This document shows, in pieces, positions 27,949 through 36,271 of a stretch of DNA of 46,120 nt. Position 1 is the stretch's first letter; every line of letters begins with the position of its first letter. A program made the translations under genes and the position numbers. The stretch covers positions 1-46,120 of the forward strand of contig JBPCOJ010000101.1 of the NCBI GenBank assembly GCA_051000345.1, written 5' to 3'. The notes beneath the pieces were generated by a model that saw only the letters and a list, made by a program, of their open reading frames with translations, made no database searches and was not told where the DNA came from. This stretch comes from JBHENC01 sp051000345 (GTDB lineage Bacteria; Acidobacteriota; Blastocatellia; Pyrinomonadales; Pyrinomonadaceae).

Positions 27949-30420
27949 ATGAGCAACATATCCGAAGAGGAGATTGATTTGGCAACGCCTATTATAACCA
28001 CCAAAAAGAAACCCGCCGCCTATGATTCGTCTTCCATCACCGTGCTCGAAGGACGCGAAGCCGTGCGCAAGCGTCCTGCGATGTACATCGGTTCGACGGG
28101 CGACCAAGGCTTGCATCACCTCGTTTACGAAGTCGTCGATAACTCGATTGACGAAGCGCTCGCAGGCTATTGCGACACCGTCGAAGTGGCGATCCATCTC
28201 GATAACTCGATCACCGTCATCGACAACGGGCGCGGCATTCCCGTCGATTACCACAAGGGCGAAAAAAAGAGCGCGGCGGAAGTCGTGATGACGAAACTTC
28301 ACGCGGGCGGCAAGTTCGATTCCAACGCTTATAAAGTCTCCGGCGGACTGCACGGCGTCGGCGTTTCCTGCGTCAACTTTTTATCCGAAACACTGCGTCT
28401 CGAAATCTGGCGCGATGGTCTTACATACGAGCAGGAATACGAACGCGGCATCGCCATCGGCAAGCTCGAACAAACCGGAACGACACGCAAGCGCGGCACA
28501 AAAGTCACTTTCAAACCCGACGCGACGATCTTCGATGTAACGGAGTTCAGCTTCGATAAGCTCTCCGAACGCCTGCGCGAAAAAGCTTTTCTCAACAAAG
28601 GCATTCGCATCCACATCAAAGACGAGCGTTCCGAGCCGGAGCGCACGCACGAATTTTATTACAAAGGCGGCATCGCCGAATTCGTCAAGCATCTCAACAA
28701 AAACAAAACAGTGCTGCACGACAAGCCGCTCTATTTCGAGCGCGTTGCCGATGCCTTGTCCGTCGAAGTGGCGATTCAATACAACGACGCCTACGACGAA
28801 AAGGTCTACTCCTTCGCCAACAATATCAACACCGTTGATGGCGGCACGCATCTATCCGGTTTCCGCTCGGCCTTCACGCGCACCATCAATGCCTACGCGC
28901 AATCTTCCGGCCTCGCCAAAGGCTTCAAGACGCCTCTGACAGGCGACGACGTGCGCGAAGGCTTGGTTGCCGTTATCTCCGTCAAACTGCCGCAGCCGCA
29001 ATTCGAGGGACAGACCAAAGGCAAGCTCAATTCGGATGTCAAAGGCGCTGTCGAATCGTTTCTCAACGAACGCCTGACGGAGTTCTTTGAGCAGAATCCG
29101 ACTGTCGCCAAAAAGATTGTCGGCAAATCAATTGACGCCGCACGCGCCCGCGACGCCGCGCGCAAGGCACGCGAGATCGTCCGCAAAGGCGCTATCGGCT
29201 CGACAATGCTGCCCGGCAAACTCGCCGATTGCCAAGAACGCGATCCGGCACTATGCGAGATTTACATTGTAGAAGGAGACTCTGCCGGTGGGTCTGCAAA
29301 ACAGGGCAGAGATCGAAAAAATCAAGCAATCTTGCCATTAAAAGGTAAAATCTTGAATGTTGAGAAAGCGCGTTTCGATAAAATGCTCGGTCATGGTGAG
29401 ATCAAAACTCTCATCACGGCGCTCGGCACAGGCATCGGCAAAGATGATTTTGATTTAACCAAACTTCGTTATCACAAAATAATCCTGATGACGGATGCCG
29501 ACGTGGACGGCTCGCACATTCGCACGCTTCTTTTGACATTCTTCTACAGGCAAATGCCGGAACTTGTCGAAGGAGGCCATATTTTTATCGCACAACCGCC
29601 GCTGTTCAAAGTAAAACGAGGCAAGCGCGAAGAGTACATCAAAGACGAAAGATCAATGGTGCGCTACATGATGCGGCAGGCGACGGGAGATGTTAATGTT
29701 CGTTCCGCTGGATCAGAGACGGCGATAGAAACTCGTGAATTGGCTCGTTCTCTGGAGCAAATGGTGGAATTTAAGCGCTACGGTGAAAAGACTGCGCGAA
29801 GACTGGGCGGCGACATGCGCTTGCTCAATGCTGTTCTCGAAGGTTTTGCGGGACGCAGTGGCGTCTTGCGAGATGAGAGCATGACCTTGCGTGCGGCGTT
29901 TCAGGACGGCGAAAAAATGGCGCGCATCGAAGGCTTGTTAAGCGAAAGAGGTTACAAAACAGAGCTTTCAACGGATGAAGAACATGGACTATGGGAAATC
30001 CAAACAAAGGCCGAATCGGGCATCGGCGTCTGCATTGATTGGAATTTTGCAAGCTATGTAGAATTCCAGAAGGCCATCGAAATCTATTCTTCGCTTGAAG
30101 ACACGCTGGCAGCGCCCTTTATCCTCGGCGAAGACGGAAAGAGCGAAGAATTGCCGACCCGCGAGGCCTTGCTGGAGCGCGTGCTGGCGGCAGCGAAAAA
30201 AGACCTTGCGATTCAGCGTTACAAAGGACTCGGCGAGATGAACCCCGAACAACTATGGGAAACAACAATGAATCCTGAAAGGCGCACGCTGTTACAAGTT
30301 AAGGTGGACGACGCTGTGGAAACGGATCAAATTTTCACGGTGCTGATGGGAGACGCGGTGGAGCCGCGCCGCCGCTTCATCGAAGAAAATGCGCTCGATG
30401 TCAAAAATCTGGACGTATAA
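27949..30420 (+). CDS. gyrB: DNA gyrase subunit B
   Basis: 823 residues. It has the GHKL ATPase domain (VVDNSIDEALAG, DNGRGIPVD, GGLHGVGVSCVN), transducer domain and TOPRIM domain (EGDSAGGSAKQGRDRKNQAILPLKG is the catalytic region; MTDADVDGSHIRTLLLTFF carries the Mg-binding acids). It carries an insertion of roughly 170 residues before QRYKGLGEMN, as in Gram-negative GyrB. It works with GyrA, not seen here, to introduce negative supercoils. By eye, codon use becomes AT-richer from about 29260. Confidence 0.97.
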   Translation: MSNISEEEIDLATPIITTKKKPAAYDSSSITVLEGREAVRKRPAMYIGSTGDQGLHHLVYEVVDNSIDEALAGYCDTVEVAIHLDNSITVIDNGRGIPVDYHKGEKKSAAEVVMTKLHAGGKFDSNAYKVSGGLHGVGVSCVNFLSETLRLEIWRDGLTYEQEYERGIAIGKLEQTGTTRKRGTKVTFKPDATIFDVTEFSFDKLSERLREKAFLNKGIRIHIKDERSEPERTHEFYYKGGIAEFVKHLNKNKTVLHDKPLYFERVADALSVEVAIQYNDAYDEKVYSFANNINTVDGGTHLSGFRSAFTRTINAYAQSSGLAKGFKTPLTGDDVREGLVAVISVKLPQPQFEGQTKGKLNSDVKGAVESFLNERLTEFFEQNPTVAKKIVGKSIDAARARDAARKAREIVRKGAIGSTMLPGKLADCQERDPALCEIYIVEGDSAGGSAKQGRDRKNQAILPLKGKILNVEKARFDKMLGHGEIKTLITALGTGIGKDDFDLTKLRYHKIILMTDADVDGSHIRTLLLTFFYRQMPELVEGGHIFIAQPPLFKVKRGKREEYIKDERSMVRYMMRQATGDVNVRSAGSETAIETRELARSLEQMVEFKRYGEKTARRLGGDMRLLNAVLEGFAGRSGVLRDESMTLRAAFQDGEKMARIEGLLSERGYKTELSTDEEHGLWEIQTKAESGIGVCIDWNFASYVEFQKAIEIYSSLEDTLAAPFILGEDGKSEELPTREALLERVLAAAKKDLAIQRYKGLGEMNPEQLWETTMNPERRTLLQVKVDDAVETDQIFTVLMGDAVEPRRRFIEENALDVKNLDV

Positions 30421-30438
30421 GGAATGCCCACTCCAAGT

Positions 30439-30468
30439 TTGACGCACGAGGGTGCTCTAATGTAGAAT
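30439..30468 (+). promoter_or_regulatory. Sigma-70-like promoter just after gyrB
   Basis: TTGACG (30439-30444), an 18-bp spacer and TAGAAT (30463-30468). A start near 30475 is expected. No reading frame follows on this strand; a terminator comes about 20-60 nt later. Confidence 0.55.
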
Positions 30469-30474
30469 ACACAT

Positions 30475-30533
30475 TCTCTTCCTTCTGTGAGTTTAGCCGC
30501 TACATGCCGCGAAAAGCGTGTAGCGGTTTTTTT
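30475..30533 (+). ncRNA. Candidate small RNA of about 60 nt between gyrB and amrA
   Basis: Defined only by a promoter-like sequence upstream and a strong terminator at its end, with no coding capacity. It may equally be the tail of the gyrB transcript with a chance promoter. No known RNA family is recognised. Confidence 0.3.
30495..30533 (+). terminator. Rho-independent terminator after gyrB
   Basis: Stem CCGCTACA/TGTAGCGG, extended inside by CGC-GAAAA-GCG, followed by seven T. It ends about 113 nt after the gyrB stop codon and faces the convergent amrA gene. Confidence 0.88.
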
Positions 30534-30576
30534 ATGCTTAAATCAGCAGTTAGAAACAAATGGTTTGCTGACGGGT

Positions 30577-31122
30577 TTAATCTACGCGAAAACGTTCGAC
30601 ACGAAAGCGGAAAAACCTGAGGGGCGTATTGGGCGGAATTCCCGCCTTGCGCGCAGCGACAGTAATTTGTTGATCCACAGTCGATATTCCTTCCAGATCG
30701 GGAAGTAAAAGCCCGCGCCGCAAACCATCTTTGTCTTCGACAATCACACCGTAAATCTTCGGATCGAGTTCTTCCAGCCGCGCCGCTTTTGGTTCCGAAA
30801 GCACATCGACTGAATAACGCAGGAAGGGAAGCTCTGTCGCCGCGACGGGCGGAAATCGCGGGTCGCGTGTGGCTGCGCTTGCGGCATTGGCGATGATTTC
30901 TTCGGCGAGTGTTTTGTGGACGGGTTCGATTGTGCCGATGCAGCCGCGCAAGTCTCCAGCGTTTGTTTTAATGGAAACAAAGCAGGCCGCCGGACGAGCA
31001 AGCAGTGCGGACAACGATGAAGGCACGTCAATCAATCGTTTCTCACAAACAAACATTTCGACGGTGCGGCGTGCGAGGCCGATAATTTCACGAGGTTCAA
31101 AAGCGTCGGACATATTCTTCAA
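30577..31122 (-). CDS. amrA: AMMECR1-domain protein (AmmeMemoRadiSam system protein A)
   Basis: 181 residues of AMMECR1 fold with the invariant LRGCIGTIEP motif, DPRFPPV and VDQQITVAARKAGIP. In many bacteria it occurs with a Memo/LigB-like protein and a radical SAM enzyme; its biochemical role is not established. It follows the LigB-like gene by eight bases in one operon. The radical SAM member is not in this window. A second possible start at MSDAFEP is three codons in. Confidence 0.9.
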   Translation of the reverse strand: MKNMSDAFEPREIIGLARRTVEMFVCEKRLIDVPSSLSALLARPAACFVSIKTNAGDLRGCIGTIEPVHKTLAEEIIANAASAATRDPRFPPVAATELPFLRYSVDVLSEPKAARLEELDPKIYGVIVEDKDGLRRGLLLPDLEGISTVDQQITVAARKAGIPPNTPLRFFRFRVERFRVD

Positions 31123-31130
31123 AAAATTCT

Positions 31131-31979
31131 TTAGTCGCTTGTACCCTTTTCCATCAACGCCTTGTTCGCGTTGTCGGAAGCCATAATTTGCGCCACTAAA
31201 TAGCCGACGCCGAAGGGAGCTTCATAGTGGAGCACTTCACAATTCAATGCTTCCTCACCCTGAACTGCGCCGAAGAGAATGAGCATTGAGCGATAACCGC
31301 ATTCGCCCGCCGCCCTACGCAAATCCTGATCGATATGAACGACGCGCGAAGGCTCGCAAGCCTTAATGCTATTAACTATTTCTTCATCGAAAAGATGTGC
31401 GTCACGAAAGTAACCGGCGGGCGCATCTCTGGTCAGGCGGTGGCTTAAATCACCGCTTGCGACAAAAGCCGTCGGGCGCTGCAAAGCGTTTATTGTGCGA
31501 GTAATGCACGCACCGAAGCGCAAGTGATGTTCGTTCGATAAAAAATTATAGCCGAGCGCGACGACGGAGCCGCGCCATCCATTGCGCAATAAAAAATAGA
31601 GCGGGACAAGCGTGCCGTGATCCAACTCGAAGCCGCGTATGCCGTTAATTTTATAATCTTCTTCGGCGGCGGCGCGCGTGATTGCCGTCAGCAATTCTTC
31701 GTCGAGCGGTGTTTCGATAATTACGTTTGGCGCGCGGAAGCCGGAGAAGTCTCCGCGCAGCGGCGTATCCATATAAGCGACAAACGAATTTTGTTGCAGC
31801 GGCGCGTGCGGCGAAATCAAAACGATTGATTCAGCGCGGCTGTCTATGATGCGCTGTGTAAAATCGCGCATCGCATCAATGGAGCCGCGCACTTCCGAAC
31901 TCGCAGCGCCGCCGACCTCTGGAACCATAATCGGCGGATGCGGCGCAATACCCGCGAAGACCAAAAAATTATTCGACAT
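31131..31979 (-). CDS. LigB/Memo-like class III extradiol dioxygenase-fold protein
   Basis: 282 residues. Conserved histidines occur in GIAPHPPIMVPEVGG, LISPHAPLQ, ELDHGTLVPLYFL and ASGDLSHRLT, the pattern of the LigB superfamily to which Memo belongs. True ring-cleaving activity is unproven; pairing with amrA suggests the AmmeMemoRadiSam group (protein B role). It is the first gene of the two-gene operon and is divergent from the reductase at 32233. Confidence 0.85.
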   Translation of the reverse strand: MSNNFLVFAGIAPHPPIMVPEVGGAASSEVRGSIDAMRDFTQRIIDSRAESIVLISPHAPLQQNSFVAYMDTPLRGDFSGFRAPNVIIETPLDEELLTAITRAAAEEDYKINGIRGFELDHGTLVPLYFLLRNGWRGSVVALGYNFLSNEHHLRFGACITRTINALQRPTAFVASGDLSHRLTRDAPAGYFRDAHLFDEEIVNSIKACEPSRVVHIDQDLRRAAGECGYRSMLILFGAVQGEEALNCEVLHYEAPFGVGYLVAQIMASDNANKALMEKGTSD

Positions 31980-32232
31980 CGTAGTAAAAATTAACAGCGG
32001 CGCAAGCGTAGAAACTTACAGTAAAGCGACGCTTCGTCTGTCATTGTCCATCATTGTAAATTGTTTGATAACTTGCCGCGAAAAATAAATTGAAATCGAC
32101 AGGCATTTTATCATGCGGTGCGCTTCTTCTTTCAAGCCTTAATTGCGCAAGCGTATGTGTGTTGATTATGATGTGCAATGCTCTATGGATGAGAAAAATT
32201 GACTGTGAAGATTTGTTGAGAGCGTAATAAGA

Positions 32233-33450
32233 ATGGCGATGCGGGAATTCGATGCTTTGATTGTCGGCGCGGGGCCAGCCGGTTCATTTGCGGCAGAGCA
32301 TTTGGCGCGTAAGGGCGCAACGGTTGCGCTCTTTGACGGGCGTCCGGCGAGAGAGCCGAAGGCGTGCGGCGGCGGCGTTACTTCTAAAGCACTAAAGGCT
32401 TGGCCGCACTTGCTCGAAGCCGTCGGGCGCAGGATTGATGAAGTTGAAATGTACGCGCCTTCCGGCAAACGACTGCGCTTAAAATTAACGGAGCCGTTCA
32501 GCATTTATTCGCGCCGCTCGTTCGATTCTTTTTTGCGTGAGCGTGCGCGACAGGCTGGCGCGCACGTTTTTACAGAGCGCGTTTCTCTTTCTTCGCGTAA
32601 CGCGAACAATGGAAATTGGACGCTGAAAAACCGCGCGGGAAGCGAATGGCGCGCGCCGATGTTAGTTGCGGCAGACGGCGCGGGCAGCCGCATTGCGCGC
32701 GAGTTGGCGGGCGCTTTGCTGCCAGCGGAAATGGAAGTCGCGTTCGGTTATCGCGCTCCTTTGCCGGAGAGCGAAAGCGCGCCGACGGTGATTGCGTTTC
32801 TTCCGGGCTGGGCAGGCTATGCGTGGGCGTTTCCGCGCGTCGATCATATTTCATTCGGCATCGCCACCTCCCATGACGCCTTCGATCACACGGCGCTCGA
32901 TCAATTGCTGTGGGAATTTATGATCGGCTACCGGCGTGTCTGCACAGATAAGACGGCGCAGCTATGGTCGCCGCGAACACAGGACGCGCGGCGCGATGAA
33001 GCGATTGAAAAAAACTTGCGCGCAACTGTGGATCGCTATGCGGCGCGGATTCCCGGCCTTGCTGCAAAAACTTGGGAGACGCGTAAGACGTGCGGCGATA
33101 ATTGGGCGTTGCTCGGCGATGCGGCGGGCTTCGCAGACCCTGTGACGGGCGAGGGCATTTACTATGCGCTTCGTTCGGCGGAGTTATTCAGCGAAGCGTA
33201 TTTAATGAACGAGCCGTCGCGCTATGAAAAATTATGGCGCGCGGATTTCGGCGGTGAATTAAAGCGCGCGGCGGAAATGCGCGGGCGGTTTTACGGAAGT
33301 TTTTTTGGCGCGCCGTTTACGGAAAGAATGATCGAACTAGGGCGCGTGCATAAGGGCATACGCGGCGTGCTGACGGAATTGGTGGCAGGCGATCAAGGCT
33401 ATATTGATCTCAAAAGCAAATTAGCGCGCCGCGCCGTATGGCCTCTTTGA
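32233..33450 (+). CDS. FAD-dependent oxidoreductase, geranylgeranyl-reductase family
   Basis: 405 residues. Rossmann FAD motif DALIVGAGPAGSFAAEHLARKG at the N-terminus, CGGGVTSKAL, the GAGSR loop, and the second FAD motif LLGDAAGFADPVTGEGIYYALRS near residue 300. Family members reduce isoprenoid double bonds (archaeal lipids, chlorophyll side chain, menaquinone tails). No prenyl-lipid gene is adjacent, so the substrate is open; quinone or lipid reduction is inference. Confidence 0.85.
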   Translation: MAMREFDALIVGAGPAGSFAAEHLARKGATVALFDGRPAREPKACGGGVTSKALKAWPHLLEAVGRRIDEVEMYAPSGKRLRLKLTEPFSIYSRRSFDSFLRERARQAGAHVFTERVSLSSRNANNGNWTLKNRAGSEWRAPMLVAADGAGSRIARELAGALLPAEMEVAFGYRAPLPESESAPTVIAFLPGWAGYAWAFPRVDHISFGIATSHDAFDHTALDQLLWEFMIGYRRVCTDKTAQLWSPRTQDARRDEAIEKNLRATVDRYAARIPGLAAKTWETRKTCGDNWALLGDAAGFADPVTGEGIYYALRSAELFSEAYLMNEPSRYEKLWRADFGGELKRAAEMRGRFYGSFFGAPFTERMIELGRVHKGIRGVLTELVAGDQGYIDLKSKLARRAVWPL

Positions 33451-33472
33451 GTTGAAACGAAAGGCGCATGAA

Positions 33473-33769
33473 TCAAGGCTCGTCGTCTTGTTTATCGAGG
33501 CCGAGCAGCATGTTTCTCGCTTTGTCGAGCGAGGCGGCGTTATCTAAAACGCCGCGCACCGTGTCGAGAATTTTTTGCGAGTGGTGGGCGTCTGTTTCTT
33601 CAGCGCTGATTGCCGTTAAGAGCTTCGGCATTTCGCGTATGCCCTGCACGACATAGAGCGCGATTTTTTCCGCACGGAGCGGCGCGTGGCCTTCGCGCAC
33701 AAAGGTTTCGGCCAGCCTGCGCCGCACCTCTTCGTACATGTCGAATTCCATGCTGCTGTCGTCTGTCAT
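33473..33769 (-). CDS. Small hypothetical protein, last gene of the MoxR/VWA operon
   Basis: 98 residues from the ATG at 33769 (MTDDSSMEFDMYEEVRRRL). Entirely alpha-helical in appearance and acidic, no signal or membrane helix, no family recognised. It starts 13 nt after the thioesterase stop, so it is likely cotranscribed. A TTG start four codons earlier is possible. Confidence 0.6.
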   Translation of the reverse strand: MTDDSSMEFDMYEEVRRRLAETFVREGHAPLRAEKIALYVVQGIREMPKLLTAISAEETDAHHSQKILDTVRGVLDNAASLDKARNMLLGLDKQDDEP

Positions 33770-33782
33770 AGTCTTATGCAAT

Positions 33783-34292
33783 TTACGAAACTCCGTGCGC
33801 GTTCGGATGTAAAACTGTTTCGGCTTCTTCGCGCGCCCGATTATTAGCGGCGAGATTTTCCTTCACCTCTGGCTTGGTAAAAGGCGCAAGTCGGCGCTTT
33901 AGTTCTTCAGGCACAGGCACGGTCTCGAACGTTTCGCGGCGCACTGTGACGAGCACGAAATGTGCTTCGGCGATAATCACTTCTTCACCTTTGCGCCGCA
34001 CTTCAAAATTGAAACGCAAGGATTTCGTGCCGACGCGCCCGACGTAAACAGACACTTCCAGCAGATCATCCAACTGCGCGGCATGATGAAAATCGCACTC
34101 CAGATGCGCGCGCGGCAGCCACACATCCAGTTCATCGAACATCACGCCGTAGGATAATCCGACGGCGCGAAAAAGCTCCGTTTCGGCAAACTCGAAAAAG
34201 CGTATGTACGCGCCGTAGAAAATAATGCGTGCGGCGTCCACGTCGCCCCAACGCACGCGTTCTTCGATAACGAATTTATAAGATTGATCCAT
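33783..34292 (-). CDS. Hotdog-fold acyl-CoA thioesterase (YbgC/4HBT family)
   Basis: 169 residues. The active-site stretch VRWGDVDAARIIFYGAYIRFFE carries the catalytic Asp of the 4-hydroxybenzoyl-CoA thioesterase group. The C-terminal ~35 residues are a charged extension. It probably hydrolyses acyl-CoA thioesters; the substrate is unknown. It is 14 nt downstream of the VWA gene in an operon. Confidence 0.85.
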   Translation of the reverse strand: MDQSYKFVIEERVRWGDVDAARIIFYGAYIRFFEFAETELFRAVGLSYGVMFDELDVWLPRAHLECDFHHAAQLDDLLEVSVYVGRVGTKSLRFNFEVRRKGEEVIIAEAHFVLVTVRRETFETVPVPEELKRRLAPFTKPEVKENLAANNRAREEAETVLHPNAHGVS

Positions 34293-34306
34293 CTATTTAA
34301 CGCGGC

Positions 34307-35653
34307 CTATTTGACGCGGCTCGTGCGGCGCTTCATAAAGTCCATCAACACGAATTGCGAAAGATTGTCCGGGTTGGCGAAATAAGCTTTGCCGTTCGTC
34401 ATCGCGGACATTTGTTTGACGAACTCGACGAGATAATAATCGCTCGCCAGCATGAACGTGTTAATCATGATGCCCGCTTTGCGGCACGCCTGCACTTCCT
34501 TAAAAGTTTCCGCCATCACGAACGGATCGTTGCCCATCGAATTTTTATAGAGCCTTTTGCCTGCCGCCGCGCCTTCGCTTTCCTTGATGCGGGCGCGCCC
34601 GCCGAAGCTTTGCGAGAAGGATGCCATGCTCGAAGAATCGAGAAAGCAGGCCGTCGGTTTGCCGTCCGTGACCATCACAATCTGCTTCATTTCCTTGCGC
34701 TGCGCTTGCAACAATCTACGCGCGAGTTTCAATCCTTCAGCCGTGTTGGTGTGATAGGGGCCGACTTGCGTCGTCGCCAATTTCGCCATCGGCAATTCTT
34801 CCGCGTCGTCGTGAAAAAGCACAATCTTCAATGAATCACCCGGATACTGCGTGCGTATCAAATGCGCGAGGGCGAGCGCGACCTTCTTCGCGGGCGTAAA
34901 GCGGTCTTCGCCGTAGAGAATCATCGAGTGCGAGCAATCGAGCATCACGACTGTCGCGCACGATGATTGATAGTCGCACTGTTGGACGTACAAATCCTTG
35001 TATTCGAGATTGAGAGGCACGCCCAAGCCTTCGCGCGTAATCGCAGAGAGAAGCGTTGCGCTGACATCCAGATTGATCGTGTCGCCGAACTCGTATTGCT
35101 TGCTGGCAGCGGCGGCTTCAACGCCCGTGGAAAGCTGCGGCGTGTCGTGTCGCCCGACGGAAGATTTGCCGAAGCTGCCCAAAAGATTTTTCAAAGTTTT
35201 GTAGCCGAGAAAATCCAATCCCTTTTCCGTGACTTCAAACTTGATGTTGCGAGGCGCGGGATCGGAGACTTCGCCGCGCCCGCTGCCTTTTTGTTTTTGC
35301 CTCTGCTGCTGTTGCGGCTCTTCCTTCAAATTCAAATAGCCTTCTTCGACAAGGCGTTCGATGATTTGATTGAGCATTTCTTCGAGCTGCGAGCCGCGAT
35401 ATTCGCCGTCGTTGTCGGCAAGCATCTCCGCGATCTGCTGTTCGTCCAACAAGTCTTGATTCATTAAGGCTTGCAAAATCGCTTGCCGCAAAGCATCGAG
35501 GGAAGTATCTTGCGGGCGACGCTGGCGCGTGTAGTAGTAATCATCATCGAAGCCCGATTGCAGCACCGCGTCCGAAAGCGCGTCCATTAAATCGCCCAAG
35601 TTTAATGATGAAACATCGAGGCCGTTGAATTTTGAATAGCGTGTAAACTTCAT
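34307..35653 (-). CDS. VWA-domain protein, ChlD-like partner of the adjacent ATPase
   Basis: 448 residues. A helical N-terminal part (1-110), a Gln-rich linker (113-121), and a VWA domain whose MIDAS motif D239-C-S241-H-S243 is intact, followed by TDGKPTACF. It resembles the integrin-I subunit of magnesium-chelatase-like AAA+ complexes. With the ATPase at 36272 it would form a metal-insertion or chaperone machine; no pigment genes are near, so the client is unknown. Confidence 0.85.
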   Translation of the reverse strand: MKFTRYSKFNGLDVSSLNLGDLMDALSDAVLQSGFDDDYYYTRQRRPQDTSLDALRQAILQALMNQDLLDEQQIAEMLADNDGEYRGSQLEEMLNQIIERLVEEGYLNLKEEPQQQQRQKQKGSGRGEVSDPAPRNIKFEVTEKGLDFLGYKTLKNLLGSFGKSSVGRHDTPQLSTGVEAAAASKQYEFGDTINLDVSATLLSAITREGLGVPLNLEYKDLYVQQCDYQSSCATVVMLDCSHSMILYGEDRFTPAKKVALALAHLIRTQYPGDSLKIVLFHDDAEELPMAKLATTQVGPYHTNTAEGLKLARRLLQAQRKEMKQIVMVTDGKPTACFLDSSSMASFSQSFGGRARIKESEGAAAGKRLYKNSMGNDPFVMAETFKEVQACRKAGIMINTFMLASDYYLVEFVKQMSAMTNGKAYFANPDNLSQFVLMDFMKRRTSRVK

Positions 35654-35671
35654 TTGTACTTCTCTTTATCC

Positions 35672-36229
35672 TTATGCGAAAACTTCCGCTACTTTGCATT
35701 TGAATCCGTGAACAACGTCTGCGCCGTCGAGCATATCTTTTTCGGTCAATACTGCAACATCGGCTTGCTTACGATGAATGTTGATTGTGCGCTTCTTGGC
35801 GTCAACGACCCAAACCCTTTGCGTTCCCGCCGCCAGCCACACCGCGACCTTCTCGCGCACTTCGCGTGCTGGTTCTCCATGCGAAACGACTTCAACGGCG
35901 AGGTCTGGCGCGCCCGGCCAAAACTTCTCCGTGCGCCCGATACGGTCAACTTGCTCTTGGCTGATAAACGACGTATCCGGCGCAATCACAGTGTCCGGGT
36001 CGCTCGCAGTCTTGTAACCCGTTTCCGCTGCCAGCACCATACCGAGCTTGTTAGCGCGAACATGTTGCCAAAGAAGACTTGCGATAGTTGCGGCGATTAC
36101 TCCGTGTTCCGAACCGGCGGGCGACATCTTCTTTAGCGCTCCTTCAATGAGTTCATAACGATAGCCTTCTCTCGGCATTTTGAGAAGTTCGTCGGCGGTG
36201 AAAGATTGTGTTGCGCTAATGCTACTCAT
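35672..36229 (-). CDS. Uma2-family (DUF820) putative nuclease
   Basis: 185 residues with the family pattern: N-terminal PREGYRYELIEG, central APDTSFISQ, then PDLAVEVVSHGEPAREVREKVAVWLAAGTQRVWVVDAKKRTINIH. This is a PD-(D/E)XK fold; activity is largely untested. Such genes are mobile and numerous in cyanobacteria and Acidobacteriota. It splits the ATPase and VWA genes but keeps the operon orientation (42 and 18 nt spacers). Confidence 0.88.
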   Translation of the reverse strand: MSSISATQSFTADELLKMPREGYRYELIEGALKKMSPAGSEHGVIAATIASLLWQHVRANKLGMVLAAETGYKTASDPDTVIAPDTSFISQEQVDRIGRTEKFWPGAPDLAVEVVSHGEPAREVREKVAVWLAAGTQRVWVVDAKKRTINIHRKQADVAVLTEKDMLDGADVVHGFKCKVAEVFA

Positions 36230-36271
36230 AAAAAACCTCTACGCTGTTGTGATTGATTCTTTGGTGATGAA

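Noticed and set aside
32143..32172. Promoter for the reductase at 32233 (TTGCGC, 18 bp, TATGAT)
   Set aside because: The -35 match is poor and several other weak combinations exist in this 250-nt spacer; none stands out.
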